A stretch of DNA of 64,000 bases. Source: Candidatus Desulfosporosinus nitrosoreducens (GTDB taxonomy: Bacteria; Bacillota; Desulfitobacteriia; Desulfitobacteriales; Desulfitobacteriaceae). A program made the translations under genes and the position numbers. The stretch is from positions 62,001 through 126,000 of the forward strand of contig NZ_JAVHUW010000046.1 in the NCBI RefSeq assembly GCF_030954495.1, written 5' to 3'. Under the pieces are notes generated by a model. That model was given only the letters and a program-made list of their open reading frames with translations, had not been told where the DNA came from and did not search any database. Position 1 is the stretch's first letter. Each line of letters begins with the position of its first letter. Of the stretch, positions 8,169-17,523 are shown piece after piece.

Positions 8169-9101
8169 TTAAAGGTTTTGATTCCTACCGCCAAACAAAT
8201 CAATAGAACGTGTAGGCATCGCTGCCTCTCCAACGATTCCGGCGATAGTATACAACTTGGCAATGGGATCAAACCGAAATTCTTTTAAGAGGTGAAACCC
8301 CTTAATCTCACTTGTGCGACGAATATGAATGCGCGGACCTGTACAAGGGTACATCATTTCTCCGACTCGGATATGTTCATCATCCGCAAAACAAATCGGA
8401 AAATCCGCTTTAATTAAATCCAAAACACGTTCTTCCACCAGGTCCAGATCAATATCCGGTTTTTCAGGCAATTCTAAGACAAAGCCGTGCTTAATATCAC
8501 TATGCACCTCAGGCTTTTCTAAGCCCATTTCCTCAAGAATCATAGAGGTTATATCTTCTGCGCTGTGAGCCATACGGCGGAATTTTATGGAATCAAAGAC
8601 AATATCCGCAATACTTTTAGGTTCCGGCCCGAATACCGTCGGACGCGTAACAATAACTTCTTCCCCAACTCCAATCAAAACTTCCGCATTAGCGCCCAAA
8701 TAAGAATACACCAGATCGAAATGCTCGACAACTACCCGGTGCCCGCAGTTAATAGCCTTCTGAATCGCCTCAGCTATTTTCCAGGGCTGAGTAAAAGCCG
8801 ACTCAAAACGCACGTCTAAATGGTAGGTGTGACAGCGGAAATGTCCGCGCTCCGCATCTTCCATTAACGGCAGCGGCCGAATATTAATGCCGTCATCATC
8901 GTTCGTCAATTCCAGTCCGGGAAACATACCGCGAATAAGCAGGGACTTCCCTGCCCCGGCGTCCCCAACGAACCCAATAAGCTTGTCTTCCGGACTCAGA
9001 TAGCGTTGTTGAATATTCGTCCCTAAAAAAAGCAAGCGTTTTCTCCCCCGGGGAGCAAAATAGACTGCCTGCATCAAATGTTCATGCACAAACATAGTCA
9101 A
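8169..9101 (-). CDS. P-loop ATPase fused to an alanyl-tRNA-synthetase second-additional-domain-like region
   Basis: 310 residues. The N-terminal half is a P-loop nucleotide-binding domain with Walker A GFVGDAGAGKS (about 43-53) and hhhE-type strands (GHRVVVEHFDLVYSY). The C-terminal ~120 residues resemble the SAD/editing domain of alanyl- and threonyl-tRNA synthetases: HSDIKH, then DDEHIRVGEMMYPC and HIRRTSEIKGFHLLKE (about 259-274), which parallels the CGGTHVxRTGEIGxFKIxxE motif. The metal-ligand region is altered: C253 and H259 are six residues apart instead of four. The start is TTG 9101 behind AAGGAAGGA. I know of no assigned function. It could sense or act on tRNA or an aminoacyl group, but this is inference. 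Confidence 0.7.
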   Translation of the reverse strand: MTMFVHEHLMQAVYFAPRGRKRLLFLGTNIQQRYLSPEDKLIGFVGDAGAGKSLLIRGMFPGLELTNDDDGINIRPLPLMEDAERGHFRCHTYHLDVRFESAFTQPWKIAEAIQKAINCGHRVVVEHFDLVYSYLGANAEVLIGVGEEVIVTRPTVFGPEPKSIADIVFDSIKFRRMAHSAEDITSMILEEMGLEKPEVHSDIKHGFVLELPEKPDIDLDLVEERVLDLIKADFPICFADDEHIRVGEMMYPCTGPRIHIRRTSEIKGFHLLKEFRFDPIAKLYTIAGIVGEAAMPTRSIDLFGGRNQNL

Positions 9102-9146
9102 CGCACGTTCCTTCCTTACTATATTTAATTAAACCTTTAATGCCTT

Positions 9147-9860
9147 CTAAAACCTCCGGCGGTTAATCAGGAATATCGCCAACAAAAAAACCGGCTGATG
9201 AACCAGATAAATTCCTAAAGAGTTTCGGCTCAGCCATTGAACCCACAGCGCTGCAGCCCGAAACGGAGTACTTAAGCTCACTATACGGAAAGCGTAGAAA
9301 CGTCGGTACGCCAGGATTCCTAATATGGTTACCGCGAGATAAGGAAAAAGCGGGTAATAATCAATGGTGCCGAAACCTTCGTACATCAAACCCAGGGGAA
9401 GCAAAAGACTTGTTTTAACCGTAAGTGTTGCAAACCAAAACCCCAGGACAGCTATCACGCAAGCCGAGATCATCAGCTTGCGTGACGACAACTTTTGAAG
9501 CAAAGGGGACAAGATCATGGAAACACCTAAAAAATGCAGAATTCCGAAACGGATATACTCCTCCCGCAGAAAGAGATAGGTCACTGCACTGATAAACATT
9601 GCACAAAGCAAAACTTTATAACCCCGCCGAACCGGCGAACGGCTCAAACCGCTTGACAGACCGGATAATCCAATAAAGAGAAGTGCGGATGCCTTGCCGA
9701 TGGTAAACCAAAAGGGCGCTTGATAGTCGATATTCACACCGGCAAACTCTTTAAGATCATAAACAAAGTGAAATAGAACCATTAAAGCAATAGCTATCGC
9801 TCTGAGAATATCAATTTCTTTATATCGCTGCTTTACAGATCTTCTCATCCCCTGGGACAT
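9147..9860 (-). CDS. DUF1624 (heparan-alpha-glucosaminide acetyltransferase-like) membrane protein
   Basis: About 237 residues with 6-7 membrane segments. The start KEIDILRAIAIALMVLFHFV matches the DUF1624 signature (R-x-x-x-[IL]D-x-x-R-[GA]-x-[AV]-I-x-x-M-x-x-x-H), and SRNSLGIYLVHQPVF near the end is the conserved last helix. Family members are membrane acyltransferases, and the substrate is unknown here. The start is uncertain: ATG 9860 has AGGA at a workable distance, ATG 9887 is possible, and the open frame reaches 9950 inside the upstream gene. It lies in the same operon direction as the O-methyltransferase. Confidence 0.75.
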   Translation of the reverse strand: MSQGMRRSVKQRYKEIDILRAIAIALMVLFHFVYDLKEFAGVNIDYQAPFWFTIGKASALLFIGLSGLSSGLSRSPVRRGYKVLLCAMFISAVTYLFLREEYIRFGILHFLGVSMILSPLLQKLSSRKLMISACVIAVLGFWFATLTVKTSLLLPLGLMYEGFGTIDYYPLFPYLAVTILGILAYRRFYAFRIVSLSTPFRAAALWVQWLSRNSLGIYLVHQPVFLLAIFLINRRRF

Positions 9861-9900
9861 TGTTTGTCCTATCACTTCTCTCTTCATTAGGAATTCTATT

Positions 9901-10584
9901 TTATTGACGGCTAACGTCAATCTTACGGCTGACAGACACTCCATCCCCAAAAGGCAATACTGTCGTTGTAAATTCCGGATTTCGGCTGAGTTCCTCTAAA
10001 AATTGGCGTAATCTCCCTACCATACGCTCATATTTAGGCGCGAAGGTAGTATTGGGAACCACCCAACCCCGAAAAAGCACATTGTCAACTACCAGTACTC
10101 CACCGGGAACTATTAAGGGATAGACAAGATTTAAGTAATCCAAGTACTCACCTTTAGCGGCATCAATAAAGACAAAGTCAAAGGTTGAAGGCAGCTGAGG
10201 AAGGATTTTCCGGGCATCCCCATCTAAGGCTGTAATGTATTTTTTTAGCTCGGCACGTTCAAAATACTGAATAGCCCTGTTCAAACGATCTCTATTCATA
10301 TCGATCGTCGTGACATGCCCCCTATTTTTCTTAACAGCGCGAGTCAGCCAAATTGTAGAATATCCAATCGCGGTCCCAATCTCCAAAACTGCTTGAGCTC
10401 TGCTCATGGTTACCAGCAGATTGAGAAAGTTCCCCACCATTGGCGTCACCACCGGAATAGTTTCTTGGAGAGCCTGTTCTTCCATTTCTCTTAATAAAGG
10501 ATCTCTTTCCCCTAAAAGCGTTTCAAGATAATGTTCCATTTCAAAGGGGTAAAACAAACTAATCGCCCTTTCTTCAATATACAT
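9901..10584 (-). CDS. class I SAM-dependent O-methyltransferase (caffeoyl-CoA-OMT / TrmR type)
   Basis: About 227 residues from ATG 10584. SAM-binding motif I is VLEIGTAIGYSTIWL, then VTTIDMNRDRLNRA (acidic ribose contact), DGDARKILPQL, FDFVFIDAAKGEYLDYL (metal- and substrate-binding Asp) and GGVLVVDNVLFRG, all typical of the Methyltransf_3 family. In Bacillus the TrmR member methylates the wobble hydroxyuridine of tRNA. That assignment is possible here, but no tRNA hydroxylation genes are adjacent. A GTG at 10620 would extend the frame but has no ribosome site. Confidence 0.85.
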   Translation of the reverse strand: MYIEERAISLFYPFEMEHYLETLLGERDPLLREMEEQALQETIPVVTPMVGNFLNLLVTMSRAQAVLEIGTAIGYSTIWLTRAVKKNRGHVTTIDMNRDRLNRAIQYFERAELKKYITALDGDARKILPQLPSTFDFVFIDAAKGEYLDYLNLVYPLIVPGGVLVVDNVLFRGWVVPNTTFAPKYERMVGRLRQFLEELSRNPEFTTTVLPFGDGVSVSRKIDVSRQ

Positions 10585-10652
10585 TATCTCCACTTTACCA
10601 TAAAAACAAATCAAACGCACTCAGGACGAAACTTGGGCAGAATACATTATTA

Positions 10653-10680
10653 AAGGGACGGTCTTTTAATGCCGTCCCTT
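10653..10680 (-). terminator. terminator after globin chemoreceptor gene
   Basis: AAGGGACGG (10653-10661) pairs with CCGTCCCTT (10672-10680), 20 bp past the chemoreceptor stop on the minus strand. Confidence 0.7.
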
Positions 10681-10699
10681 ACCCGTGCTCTTATACTCA

Positions 10700-11956
10700 C
10701 TATTCTCTCAGTCCCATTTGAGCTAGTGACGTTGCTGAATTAGCAACATCTTCAGAGGCCGCTCCTATTTGACCCGCTGTCAGGGCCAAGGCGTCAATTT
10801 GTTGAGCGATTCCTTGTACTTGTTGAATACTGGAATTGATAGCCGACATAATCTCGCCAAAACGGTTAACCACTTCTCCCGCTTCCACCGCCGCGCTCTG
10901 CATGGCATCGGTTGTCTGAACAATTGACTGGTTCACAGCAACCGTATTTTGTTTCGTAATGGCAATGAGGGAACTGATTTCCCGCACAGACTGTTCCGAA
11001 TGGGTGGCAAGCTTCTTAACCTCCTCGGCGACCACTCCAAAACCTCGACCGCTGTCGCCGGCGCGCGCCGCTTCGATGGCAGCGTTTAAGGCCAGCAAAT
11101 TAGTTTGAGAAGCTATTTCTTTAATCACATCCGTAACAGAGGCAATTCGAGCTGAGCTTTGATCCAACTCGTTCATTTTTTCCTGCATTTCAGAGGTCAT
11201 ACCTGCCAGGCGCAAAATAGTATCTGCAATCATCTGGATTTTCCTCGCGCCTTCCTGGGCCAAAGCATCCACTTGACGGGAGAATTCCGCAGCCTCAGAG
11301 GCATTATGGGAGATTTGAGTAGTTGCTTCATTCATTTCTGCCGCTGAAGCTGCCGTTTCTTCCGAAGTTGCCGCCAAGGCTTGACTAGCTTCATTAACTC
11401 TCCGCTGCAGACTGTCGATATCATAAAGGGCCTTTTCCAATTCTGCCTTCTTGTCAATCTCATTCATATAGGATTGAATATAGCTCGCCATAACTACTTG
11501 CTGGTCAAAACTCAGGATTCTTTTAAAAGCAAGACTGGACAGGATGGCTTGATCGGTTTTCTTGCGAAAATATTTAAAAATTCTAGGAATAACCTCATCA
11601 CACAAAACCTGATTAGCACTCAGATAGTAAAAAGGCGGCAAATTAATCCGGTTGTGAACTTCACCAATGACCACCCGCCACTGCATAAACTCTTCATCTA
11701 TTTTTTCCGGGCACAAAGATAATAAATACTTCTTCATAGTGATTTTTAACTTTTCCACAGATGAGAATTTATCAATAATAGCCTTAAGACCGGGAAGAGT
11801 TAAAATATGAGCATAAAAATTGTCAATGATCTCATCGACATCTTTCTCGATAACCAGCCGAACCTCTCTAAGAAGTGCCAACTGTTCAGGGTTGAATTTC
11901 AACAATTGGATAGATTCGCTCAAATCAAACTGGTGCAAATGTATCAACAAGATCAT
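10700..11956 (-). CDS. globin-coupled methyl-accepting chemotaxis protein (HemAT-like)
   Basis: 418 residues with no membrane segment. Residues about 10-170 are a protoglobin-type sensor domain: helix pattern [20 protein letters not shown], then [20 protein letters not shown] with the likely proximal haem ligand H101, and [21 protein letters not shown]. Residues about 185-418 are an MCP signalling domain with the invariant tip [19 protein letters not shown] and [13 protein letters not shown]. It should sense a gas (O2, CO or NO) and signal to CheA. The start is uncertain: ATG 11956 touches the AAAGGG site, and TTG 11950 has better spacing. Confidence 0.9.
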   Translation of the reverse strand: MILLIHLHQFDLSESIQLLKFNPEQLALLREVRLVIEKDVDEIIDNFYAHILTLPGLKAIIDKFSSVEKLKITMKKYLLSLCPEKIDEEFMQWRVVIGEVHNRINLPPFYYLSANQVLCDEVIPRIFKYFRKKTDQAILSSLAFKRILSFDQQVVMASYIQSYMNEIDKKAELEKALYDIDSLQRRVNEASQALAATSEETAASAAEMNEATTQISHNASEAAEFSRQVDALAQEGARKIQMIADTILRLAGMTSEMQEKMNELDQSSARIASVTDVIKEIASQTNLLALNAAIEAARAGDSGRGFGVVAEEVKKLATHSEQSVREISSLIAITKQNTVAVNQSIVQTTDAMQSAAVEAGEVVNRFGEIMSAINSSIQQVQGIAQQIDALALTAGQIGAASEDVANSATSLAQMGLRE

Positions 11957-12081
11957 CCCTTTCTTTCAGTGATCACAAAATGTAATCCTAAATTTAAAAT
12001 AATTCTACATTAAGATGACGATTCTATAATCAACTGGCAAAATCCTGCCTGTATTGCTCAATTCCAATATATTTCTCATAC

Positions 12082-12110
12082 ACGAAAGAGAGCCCGTGGC
12101 TCTCTTTCGT
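12082..12110 (-). terminator. strong hairpin, possible terminator of the zinc-ribbon gene
   Basis: Perfect 13-bp inverted repeat ACGAAAGAGAGCC/GGCTCTCTTTCGT with a 3-base loop. There is no clear T-tract on the minus strand, but TTATTTTTT lies 9 bases beyond it on the plus strand, so its orientation is unclear. Confidence 0.45.
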
Positions 12111-12203
12111 CAGCTTGCCTTATTTTTTATCATGTACATTCTTAAGCATTTATTAAGTATTGTGTAAAAACTACTTTGTACATCCATCCTACGGAAATGG
12201 ATT

Positions 12204-12416
12204 TCATCCGGCACGTCGGACTGCAGGGCGAGAAACAACGCGGGAAATAGGTTCACATTCCGTGATCAACGGTTCTACCGACCCGTCGGACATGACTTCG
12301 TAAATCTTGACCTCTCCGCCCCCTCTGGTCCATTCATGGCAACAGTCACGACAATAATAACGTTCGCGGCCAATCCGGCCTACTTCACGTGCGCCACAAA
12401 AAGGGCAACTATTCAT
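12204..12416 (-). CDS. small zinc-ribbon protein
   Basis: 70 residues. CPFC at the N-terminus and YYCRDCCHEW form a CxxC...CxxC zinc ribbon (about residues 4-29), like that in transcription factors or transposase-type ribbons. The remainder (KIYEVMSDGSVEPLI) is short and not recognised. AGGAG lies about 10 bases before ATG 12416. It follows the fumarase-like genes on the same strand at 103 bp. The role is unknown: nucleic-acid binding or a regulatory adaptor is plausible. Confidence 0.65.
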   Translation of the reverse strand: MNSCPFCGAREVGRIGRERYYCRDCCHEWTRGGGEVKIYEVMSDGSVEPLITECEPISRVVSRPAVRRAG

Positions 12417-12519
12417 GCTCCAGCAACTCCTATCAGGATTTCCAGTATTATCTTATTATATCGTAAAATCTTTGTCTGTTCCTTAAGAAATTGTGAAGCT
12501 TTTGTGACCTTTTCCAAGG

Positions 12520-13077
12520 CTAATCCTTTCTATATTGCGCCTTCCCGCTCTCATAAAGATTTACCCCGTTATGATCAATAATTACAATGGCTGGAAAATC
12601 CTTTACGACTAACCGTCTGACCGCTTCCGGTCCCAGTTCCGGATAAGCAATCACTTCGGATGAAACAATACGTTTCGCAATGAGAGCACCCGCGCCCCCA
12701 ATTGCCCCCAAATAAACGGCGCCGTGTTTTTGCATAGCTTCTATGACCTCTAAACTGCGCAGCCCCTTGCCAATCATTCCCGTTAACCCTCGCGCAATCA
12801 GCTTGGGAGAATAAGCATCCATCCGGCCGCTTGTTGTCGGTCCGGCCGAGCCGATCACTTGTCCCTCTTTGGCCGGTGTCGGTCCTACAAAATAAATGAT
12901 TTGATCTTTCACGTCAAAGGGCAATTCCAAACCCTGTTCCAGCGCTTCGACCATTTTCTTATGAGCTGCATCCCGCCCTGTATAAATCACGCCGCTAAGC
13001 AAAATATTATCTCCGGCGTGTAATTCCTTGAGCTTTTCCTGAGTCAGGGGAGTTTCAAGGCGCTTTACCTCACTCAC
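12520..13077 (-). CDS. class I fumarase/mesaconase-type hydro-lyase, beta subunit
   Basis: 185 residues, the size of the FumA C-terminal/TtdB subunit. Motifs include GDNILLSGVIYTGRDAAHKK, FVGPTPAKEGQVIGSAGPTTSGRMD, GLTGMIGKG and GGAGALIAKRIV. With the alpha subunit upstream (4-base overlap) it forms an oxygen-sensitive Fe-S hydro-lyase. Family members hydrate fumarate, mesaconate or tartrate intermediates. The nearby methylaspartate genes make mesaconase ((S)-citramalate formation) a good candidate, but fumarase activity cannot be excluded from sequence. Confidence 0.92.
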   Translation of the reverse strand: MSEVKRLETPLTQEKLKELHAGDNILLSGVIYTGRDAAHKKMVEALEQGLELPFDVKDQIIYFVGPTPAKEGQVIGSAGPTTSGRMDAYSPKLIARGLTGMIGKGLRSLEVIEAMQKHGAVYLGAIGGAGALIAKRIVSSEVIAYPELGPEAVRRLVVKDFPAIVIIDHNGVNLYESGKAQYRKD

Positions 13078-13934
13078 TTGCTCTCCCTCCCTTGCAAAGT
13101 AACTTCCTTATGGCGCGTAGCATGACAGCCAATATTTACGGCAACAGGCATACCCGCAATATGAGTGGGATACACTTCCAGGTTAACGGCCAGGGCGGTC
13201 GTTAGGCCGCCAAAGCCTTGAGGACCTATACCTAACCGATTAATGCGTCTCAGGAGTTCTTCTTCGATCTTCGCCAGGCGTTCTTCCTGATTAGGCCTTC
13301 CTACTTCCCGCAGCAAGGCTTTCTTGGCCAAAAAAGTGGCCTTTTCCATGGTCCCGCCTACTCCGACTCCGACAATAATCGGAGGACAAGGGTTTCCCCC
13401 TGCCCGATCAACCGTATCCACAACAAATTGCATAGCACCTTCAAGTCCTTCAGACGGCTTACACATTTTTAGCCCACCCATATTTTCACTCCCAAACCCC
13501 TTGGGAGCGGCAACAAGGTGCAGAGTATCGCCAGGAACAATCTCATAATGAATGATTGCCGGTGTGTTATCCCCGGTATTTACCCGGTCAAAGGGATCTT
13601 TGACAACGGATTTGCGCAAAAATCCCTTCTCATACCCCTGACGGACTCCTTCATTGATCGCTTCCGTAAGCCCGCCGCCAACCACGTGCAAATCCTGGCC
13701 TATTTCAACAAAAAGTACTGCCATCCCGGTATCTTGACACATCGGAACCCTCTCGTCGTGAGCAATTTGGGCATTTTCTATAAGACACTCCAACACCTCT
13801 TGGCCCAAAGGCGAAGCTTCATCTTTAAGGGCTTTGCGAAACCCATTCATAATATCTGAACCCAAATCATAGTTGGCTTCTATACAAAGTTCTTGGACAG
13901 CTGAAACAATTTCAGCGGCCTGAATCTCTTTCAT
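13074..13934 (-). CDS. class I fumarase/mesaconase-type hydro-lyase, alpha subunit
   Basis: 286 residues, typical of the stand-alone alpha subunit. Three cysteines expected to hold the [4Fe-4S] cluster are in the usual contexts: [22 protein letters not shown] and [33 protein letters not shown] is the conserved C-terminal substrate region. It adds or removes water across a dicarboxylate double bond in the cytoplasm. The split two-gene form is common in anaerobic Clostridia. The start has a moderate AAGGGG-type site. Confidence 0.93.
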   Translation of the reverse strand: MKEIQAAEIVSAVQELCIEANYDLGSDIMNGFRKALKDEASPLGQEVLECLIENAQIAHDERVPMCQDTGMAVLFVEIGQDLHVVGGGLTEAINEGVRQGYEKGFLRKSVVKDPFDRVNTGDNTPAIIHYEIVPGDTLHLVAAPKGFGSENMGGLKMCKPSEGLEGAMQFVVDTVDRAGGNPCPPIIVGVGVGGTMEKATFLAKKALLREVGRPNQEERLAKIEEELLRRINRLGIGPQGFGGLTTALAVNLEVYPTHIAGMPVAVNIGCHATRHKEVTLQGRESK

Positions 13935-13962
13935 TATATCAACCCCTTATTGTGCTAAAATC

Positions 13963-13980
13963 GCGGCAGAAAGCTGCCGC
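13963..13980 (-). terminator. terminator after FnIII/CWB2 surface protein
   Basis: GCGGCAG-AAAG-CTGCCGC hairpin, followed on the minus strand by GATTTTAG. It lies 20 bp beyond the stop at 14000. Confidence 0.55.
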
Positions 13981-13999
13981 AATTCTAGGATTTTTGGTT

Positions 14000-16900
14000 T
14001 TAGGAATTCGTTGTCGCGGAAGCTATCGGCGAATAGGGACCTGAACCGCTGCTATTGACAGCTTGCACCTTGTAGTAATAGGTGGTATCCGCCCAAAGAC
14101 CGGTATTCGCATAGCTTGTCGTGGTCACCGTCGCCAGATGCGTGTAAGTTCCGGAGGACGAGGTTGATCCGTAGATATAATAGGAGGTTGCTCCGTCCAC
14201 TGAATCCCAGGAAAGATTTATTTGACCGGAACTTACCGTAGATGCTGTCAGGTAGATAGGTGCGGATAATGTGCCTGATACGGCGGAGGCTCCATTGAGA
14301 GTCGTCAGAATACTATCCGGCACAACAACAGTTCCCCCGAAAATAACTTCTTTCTTGATATTGCCCATTATGCTTCCGAAATAATCGATTGTTGACTGTT
14401 CTACGGGGTTGCTTACCAGGAAAAGCGGTGAATTCGTCAATGAAGCCAGAGCCGAGCCGGACAAAGCATCGGCAAAGTTTTCACCGGTAGACAGATAGCA
14501 AGTACTAAAATCCAGGTCATTGGCAAATTCTTTAATAACGCTGACATTTGTTTCATATTTGTCATTTCCGCTTAATCGTTTGGGAGAAGGAAGTTGACTA
14601 AAGACATTGTCACTTATTACTCCCGTCCCACCCACAACATAAGAACTCTGAACATTTTTCAAATAGCTTTTCACACTGTCGGAAAGAGCGTCTTTGGCCG
14701 TCAGAAGAATGGGGATTCCTTTCATGGCCGCAATAGGAGCAATTGACAAGGCATCGGAAAAGCTTTGGCTGCTGGCGATAATTGCCTGGCTCGTCTGCCC
14801 CATCGCCTGGGCAATCTTAACAGATGTCTCATAACAATCATTCCCCGCAATCCTTGACACATCAATTCCCATACTTTTAATACTTTGTTCGACATTCGAA
14901 GAGATAACACCCACGCCGCCGATGATAAAGACTTCTTTCACCTTTAAACGCGAAAGCTGGGTTTTTGTTTGATCGTTTAAAGCATCTTTGCCCGTCAGCA
15001 ACAAAGGCGCGTTATGTTTCAGCGCAAAGGGCGCGCTGCATAAGGCATCGGTAAAGTTCTCCCCGCTTACCAGTATAGCGTAGTAGGAAGTATTCCAGCC
15101 GGATTTGGCAACCTCTGCGGAGGTGCCGTACAAATCTTCCCCCGCCAATCGTCCCGCAGGAATCTGAGATGAATCCGCCGGGGGATTGCTGACCGCTCCC
15201 GAAGTCGTTGCCGAGACTACCGACGAGTAAGAGCTTACCCCTGTACTGGCTACCGCTTGGATTTCGTAATAATAAGCAGTATTTACGGACAGACCGGAGT
15301 CCGTATAATATGGGGTCGTGACCGTAGCAATGTTGGCATAGGTGTCCGAAGGAGAGGTTGATCTGTAAACATAATAGGATGTTGCATTGCTGACAGGGCT
15401 CCAGGTCAAGTAGATCTGACTGCCGCTTACATCCGTCGCAGTGACATTTGCCGGAACCGGCAAAACTCCGTTCACAACGGTCGTGTTCGCACTTACTATA
15501 GCCGAATCTGAGCTTGGTCCTGTGCTGCCTACAGCCACTACTTTGTAATAATAAGTCGTGTTCGGCGACAGGCCGGTATCTGTGATGTTTGTAGACGTCG
15601 GTATACCGATAGTGCTGTAGTTACCGGAAAAGGAGGTCGACCTGTAGACATAATAATAGGTTGCACTACTGACGGGGCTCCAGGTTAGATAGATTTGAGT
15701 GCTGCTTGAGGCCGTCGCTGTAACATCGGTCGGCGCCGGCAAAGCACCGTTCAAAGTAGTCGTTGTGGCGTAAACTATCGAGGAATCCGGACTTGACCCG
15801 CCACTGCCTACAGCTTCTACCTTATAATAATACGTAGTGTTTGCCGAGACGGTTGAGTCCGTGTAATTTGCAGTTGTCGGTACACCGACGATAGTGTACG
15901 TTCCGCTTAGAGATGTAGACCTATAGACAGAATAATAGTTTGCGTAACTGACCGGATACCAATTCAGGTATACTTGATTGCTGCTGATAACCGTAGCAGT
16001 AAGGCTTGCCGGCGGCGTCAGCGCACTGCCGGACATAGTCGTCGTCACATTGACTATGATTGAATCCGAGCTTGATCCGGCGCTGCCCACAGCCTGCAGC
16101 TTATAATAGTAAGTTGTGTTCGCCGTCACAGTGGAGTCCGTATAATTTGTCGTTGTTGGCACACCTATCATGGAGTAAGTTCCATAGGGTGATGTCGACC
16201 TGTAGACATAATAATAGGTCGCATTGCTTACGGAATCCCAGGTTAGGTATACTTGATTGACACTTACAGCCGTAGCCACAATATTGCTCGGCGCCGGCGG
16301 TACACTGTAGGAAGAATTGGTCGTCGCATACACAATTGCGGAATTCGGACTCGTTCCGGTACTATTGGCAGCCTGAACCTTATAATAATAAACCGTATTT
16401 TGAGGCACATTGGAGTCCGTGAAATTGGTAGTTGCCGGCGCACCAATACTGGTGAAAGGTCCGGAGGATGAGGTGGCTCTGTAAACATAATAATAGGTCG
16501 CATAACTAACAGGGGTCCAGCTTAAATAGATTTGATTGCTGCCTGTAAATGTAGCCGTCAGATTTGCCGGTGCTGAAGGAATGAGACTCGAATTAGTCGT
16601 TGTCGCATAGGCTATGGAGGAATAAGCACTTACGCCGCTGCCGCTTACGGCTTGTATCTTGTAATAATAAGTCGTATTCAGCGTCAGACCGGTATCTGTC
16701 CAGCTTGTAGTTGTCGGCGCTCCAACCATGGTATAGACGGCGGACGACGAAGTCGCCCGATAAACATAGTAGGAAGTGGCATAACTTACTGAACTCCAGG
16801 TCAGGTAGATCTGACTGCTGCTGGCAACTGTCGCCGTAAGATTGGCCGGTGCCGTGAGAGCAGCAGTGCTTCCGGAACTGACCGTTACTACATAAACTAT

Positions 16901-17236
16901 GGCCGAATCGCTGCCTACTCCAAGAATGTTGGCCGCTTTGACTTTGTAATAATAAGCCGTACCCGGTGACAGCCCGGAATCGGTATAGCTGTTAGTAGCC
17001 GGTGAAGCAACAATGGAATAATTCCCTGCAGCTGAGGTTGATCTATAAATATAATAGCCGGTTGTAGAGCCTACAGGGTCCCAAGTCAAATATACCTGGC
17101 TGCTGCTGACAGCAGTGGCTGTAAGATTCGTCGGTGCCGCTGGAGTCGTTAAGGCTAAACTGTTCTTCGGAAATATTACAGTTGAAACCAATAAGCAGAG
17201 TATTATAACCATTAATTTGAGACTATGCCTTTTCAT
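14000..17236 (-). CDS. secreted fibronectin type III / CWB2 cell-wall protein
   Basis: 1078 residues. There is a signal peptide (about 1-28, ending NSLA), then seven tandem fibronectin type III modules of ~93 residues (about 31-684). Each begins PAPxNLTAT and holds the near-identical YYxYRSTS and NTTYYYKVxAV segments. Three CWB2 repeats follow (about 690-985; RLAGEDLYGTSAEVA, LSGNDKYETNVSVI and similar), and one more FnIII module ends the protein. CWB2 modules bind secondary cell-wall polymer and the FnIII modules probably act as spacers or bind carbohydrate. Anchor in the middle and an extra FnIII after it is an unusual order. Transcribed alone. Confidence 0.9.
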   Translation of the reverse strand: MKRHSLKLMVIILCLLVSTVIFPKNSLALTTPAAPTNLTATAVSSSQVYLTWDPVGSTTGYYIYRSTSAAGNYSIVASPATNSYTDSGLSPGTAYYYKVKAANILGVGSDSAIVYVVTVSSGSTAALTAPANLTATVASSSQIYLTWSSVSYATSYYVYRATSSSAVYTMVGAPTTTSWTDTGLTLNTTYYYKIQAVSGSGVSAYSSIAYATTTNSSLIPSAPANLTATFTGSNQIYLSWTPVSYATYYYVYRATSSSGPFTSIGAPATTNFTDSNVPQNTVYYYKVQAANSTGTSPNSAIVYATTNSSYSVPPAPSNIVATAVSVNQVYLTWDSVSNATYYYVYRSTSPYGTYSMIGVPTTTNYTDSTVTANTTYYYKLQAVGSAGSSSDSIIVNVTTTMSGSALTPPASLTATVISSNQVYLNWYPVSYANYYSVYRSTSLSGTYTIVGVPTTANYTDSTVSANTTYYYKVEAVGSGGSSPDSSIVYATTTTLNGALPAPTDVTATASSSTQIYLTWSPVSSATYYYVYRSTSFSGNYSTIGIPTSTNITDTGLSPNTTYYYKVVAVGSTGPSSDSAIVSANTTVVNGVLPVPANVTATDVSGSQIYLTWSPVSNATSYYVYRSTSPSDTYANIATVTTPYYTDSGLSVNTAYYYEIQAVASTGVSSYSSVVSATTSGAVSNPPADSSQIPAGRLAGEDLYGTSAEVAKSGWNTSYYAILVSGENFTDALCSAPFALKHNAPLLLTGKDALNDQTKTQLSRLKVKEVFIIGGVGVISSNVEQSIKSMGIDVSRIAGNDCYETSVKIAQAMGQTSQAIIASSQSFSDALSIAPIAAMKGIPILLTAKDALSDSVKSYLKNVQSSYVVGGTGVISDNVFSQLPSPKRLSGNDKYETNVSVIKEFANDLDFSTCYLSTGENFADALSGSALASLTNSPLFLVSNPVEQSTIDYFGSIMGNIKKEVIFGGTVVVPDSILTTLNGASAVSGTLSAPIYLTASTVSSGQINLSWDSVDGATSYYIYGSTSSSGTYTHLATVTTTSYANTGLWADTTYYYKVQAVNSSGSGPYSPIASATTNS

Positions 17237-17434
17237 GAATTACCCCCCTAAGTTTTTTAAAGCATTATTGTTAATCCCTGATTGGTTTGAGTCTTTTTTC
17301 GCTAATCCCAGCCCAAAGCATCCTTATCTATATAAGTAATTTCTAAGCAAATGTTCGCGCACTAGAAAACGACAAATTTTTCGCACCTATTGTATTTCTC
17401 TATTATTCTTGTTCGAAGGTGCATAATCCTCCCT

Positions 17435-17514
17435 TTGCGGCAAACATTTTTCACAAAAACAGTTTGCCGCACAAACAAAAATGAGACTAAGCACACCAAG
17501 GCCAGTCTCATTTT
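17435..17514 (-). terminator. double terminator after the citrate-lyase-type operon
   Basis: Two consecutive hairpins. AAAATGAGACT (17478-17488) pairs with AGTCTCATTTT (17504-17514) directly after the citG stop, and TGCGGCAAAC (17435-17444) pairs with GTTTGCCGCA (17462-17471). The second may serve as a back-up or terminate nothing else. Confidence 0.75.
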
Positions 17515-17523
17515 AATGTTATT

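Noticed and set aside
14000..17236. Regular direct repeats that could suggest a CRISPR or minisatellite array
   Set aside because: The period is ~280 bp, the repeats are in frame and code for fibronectin type III modules.
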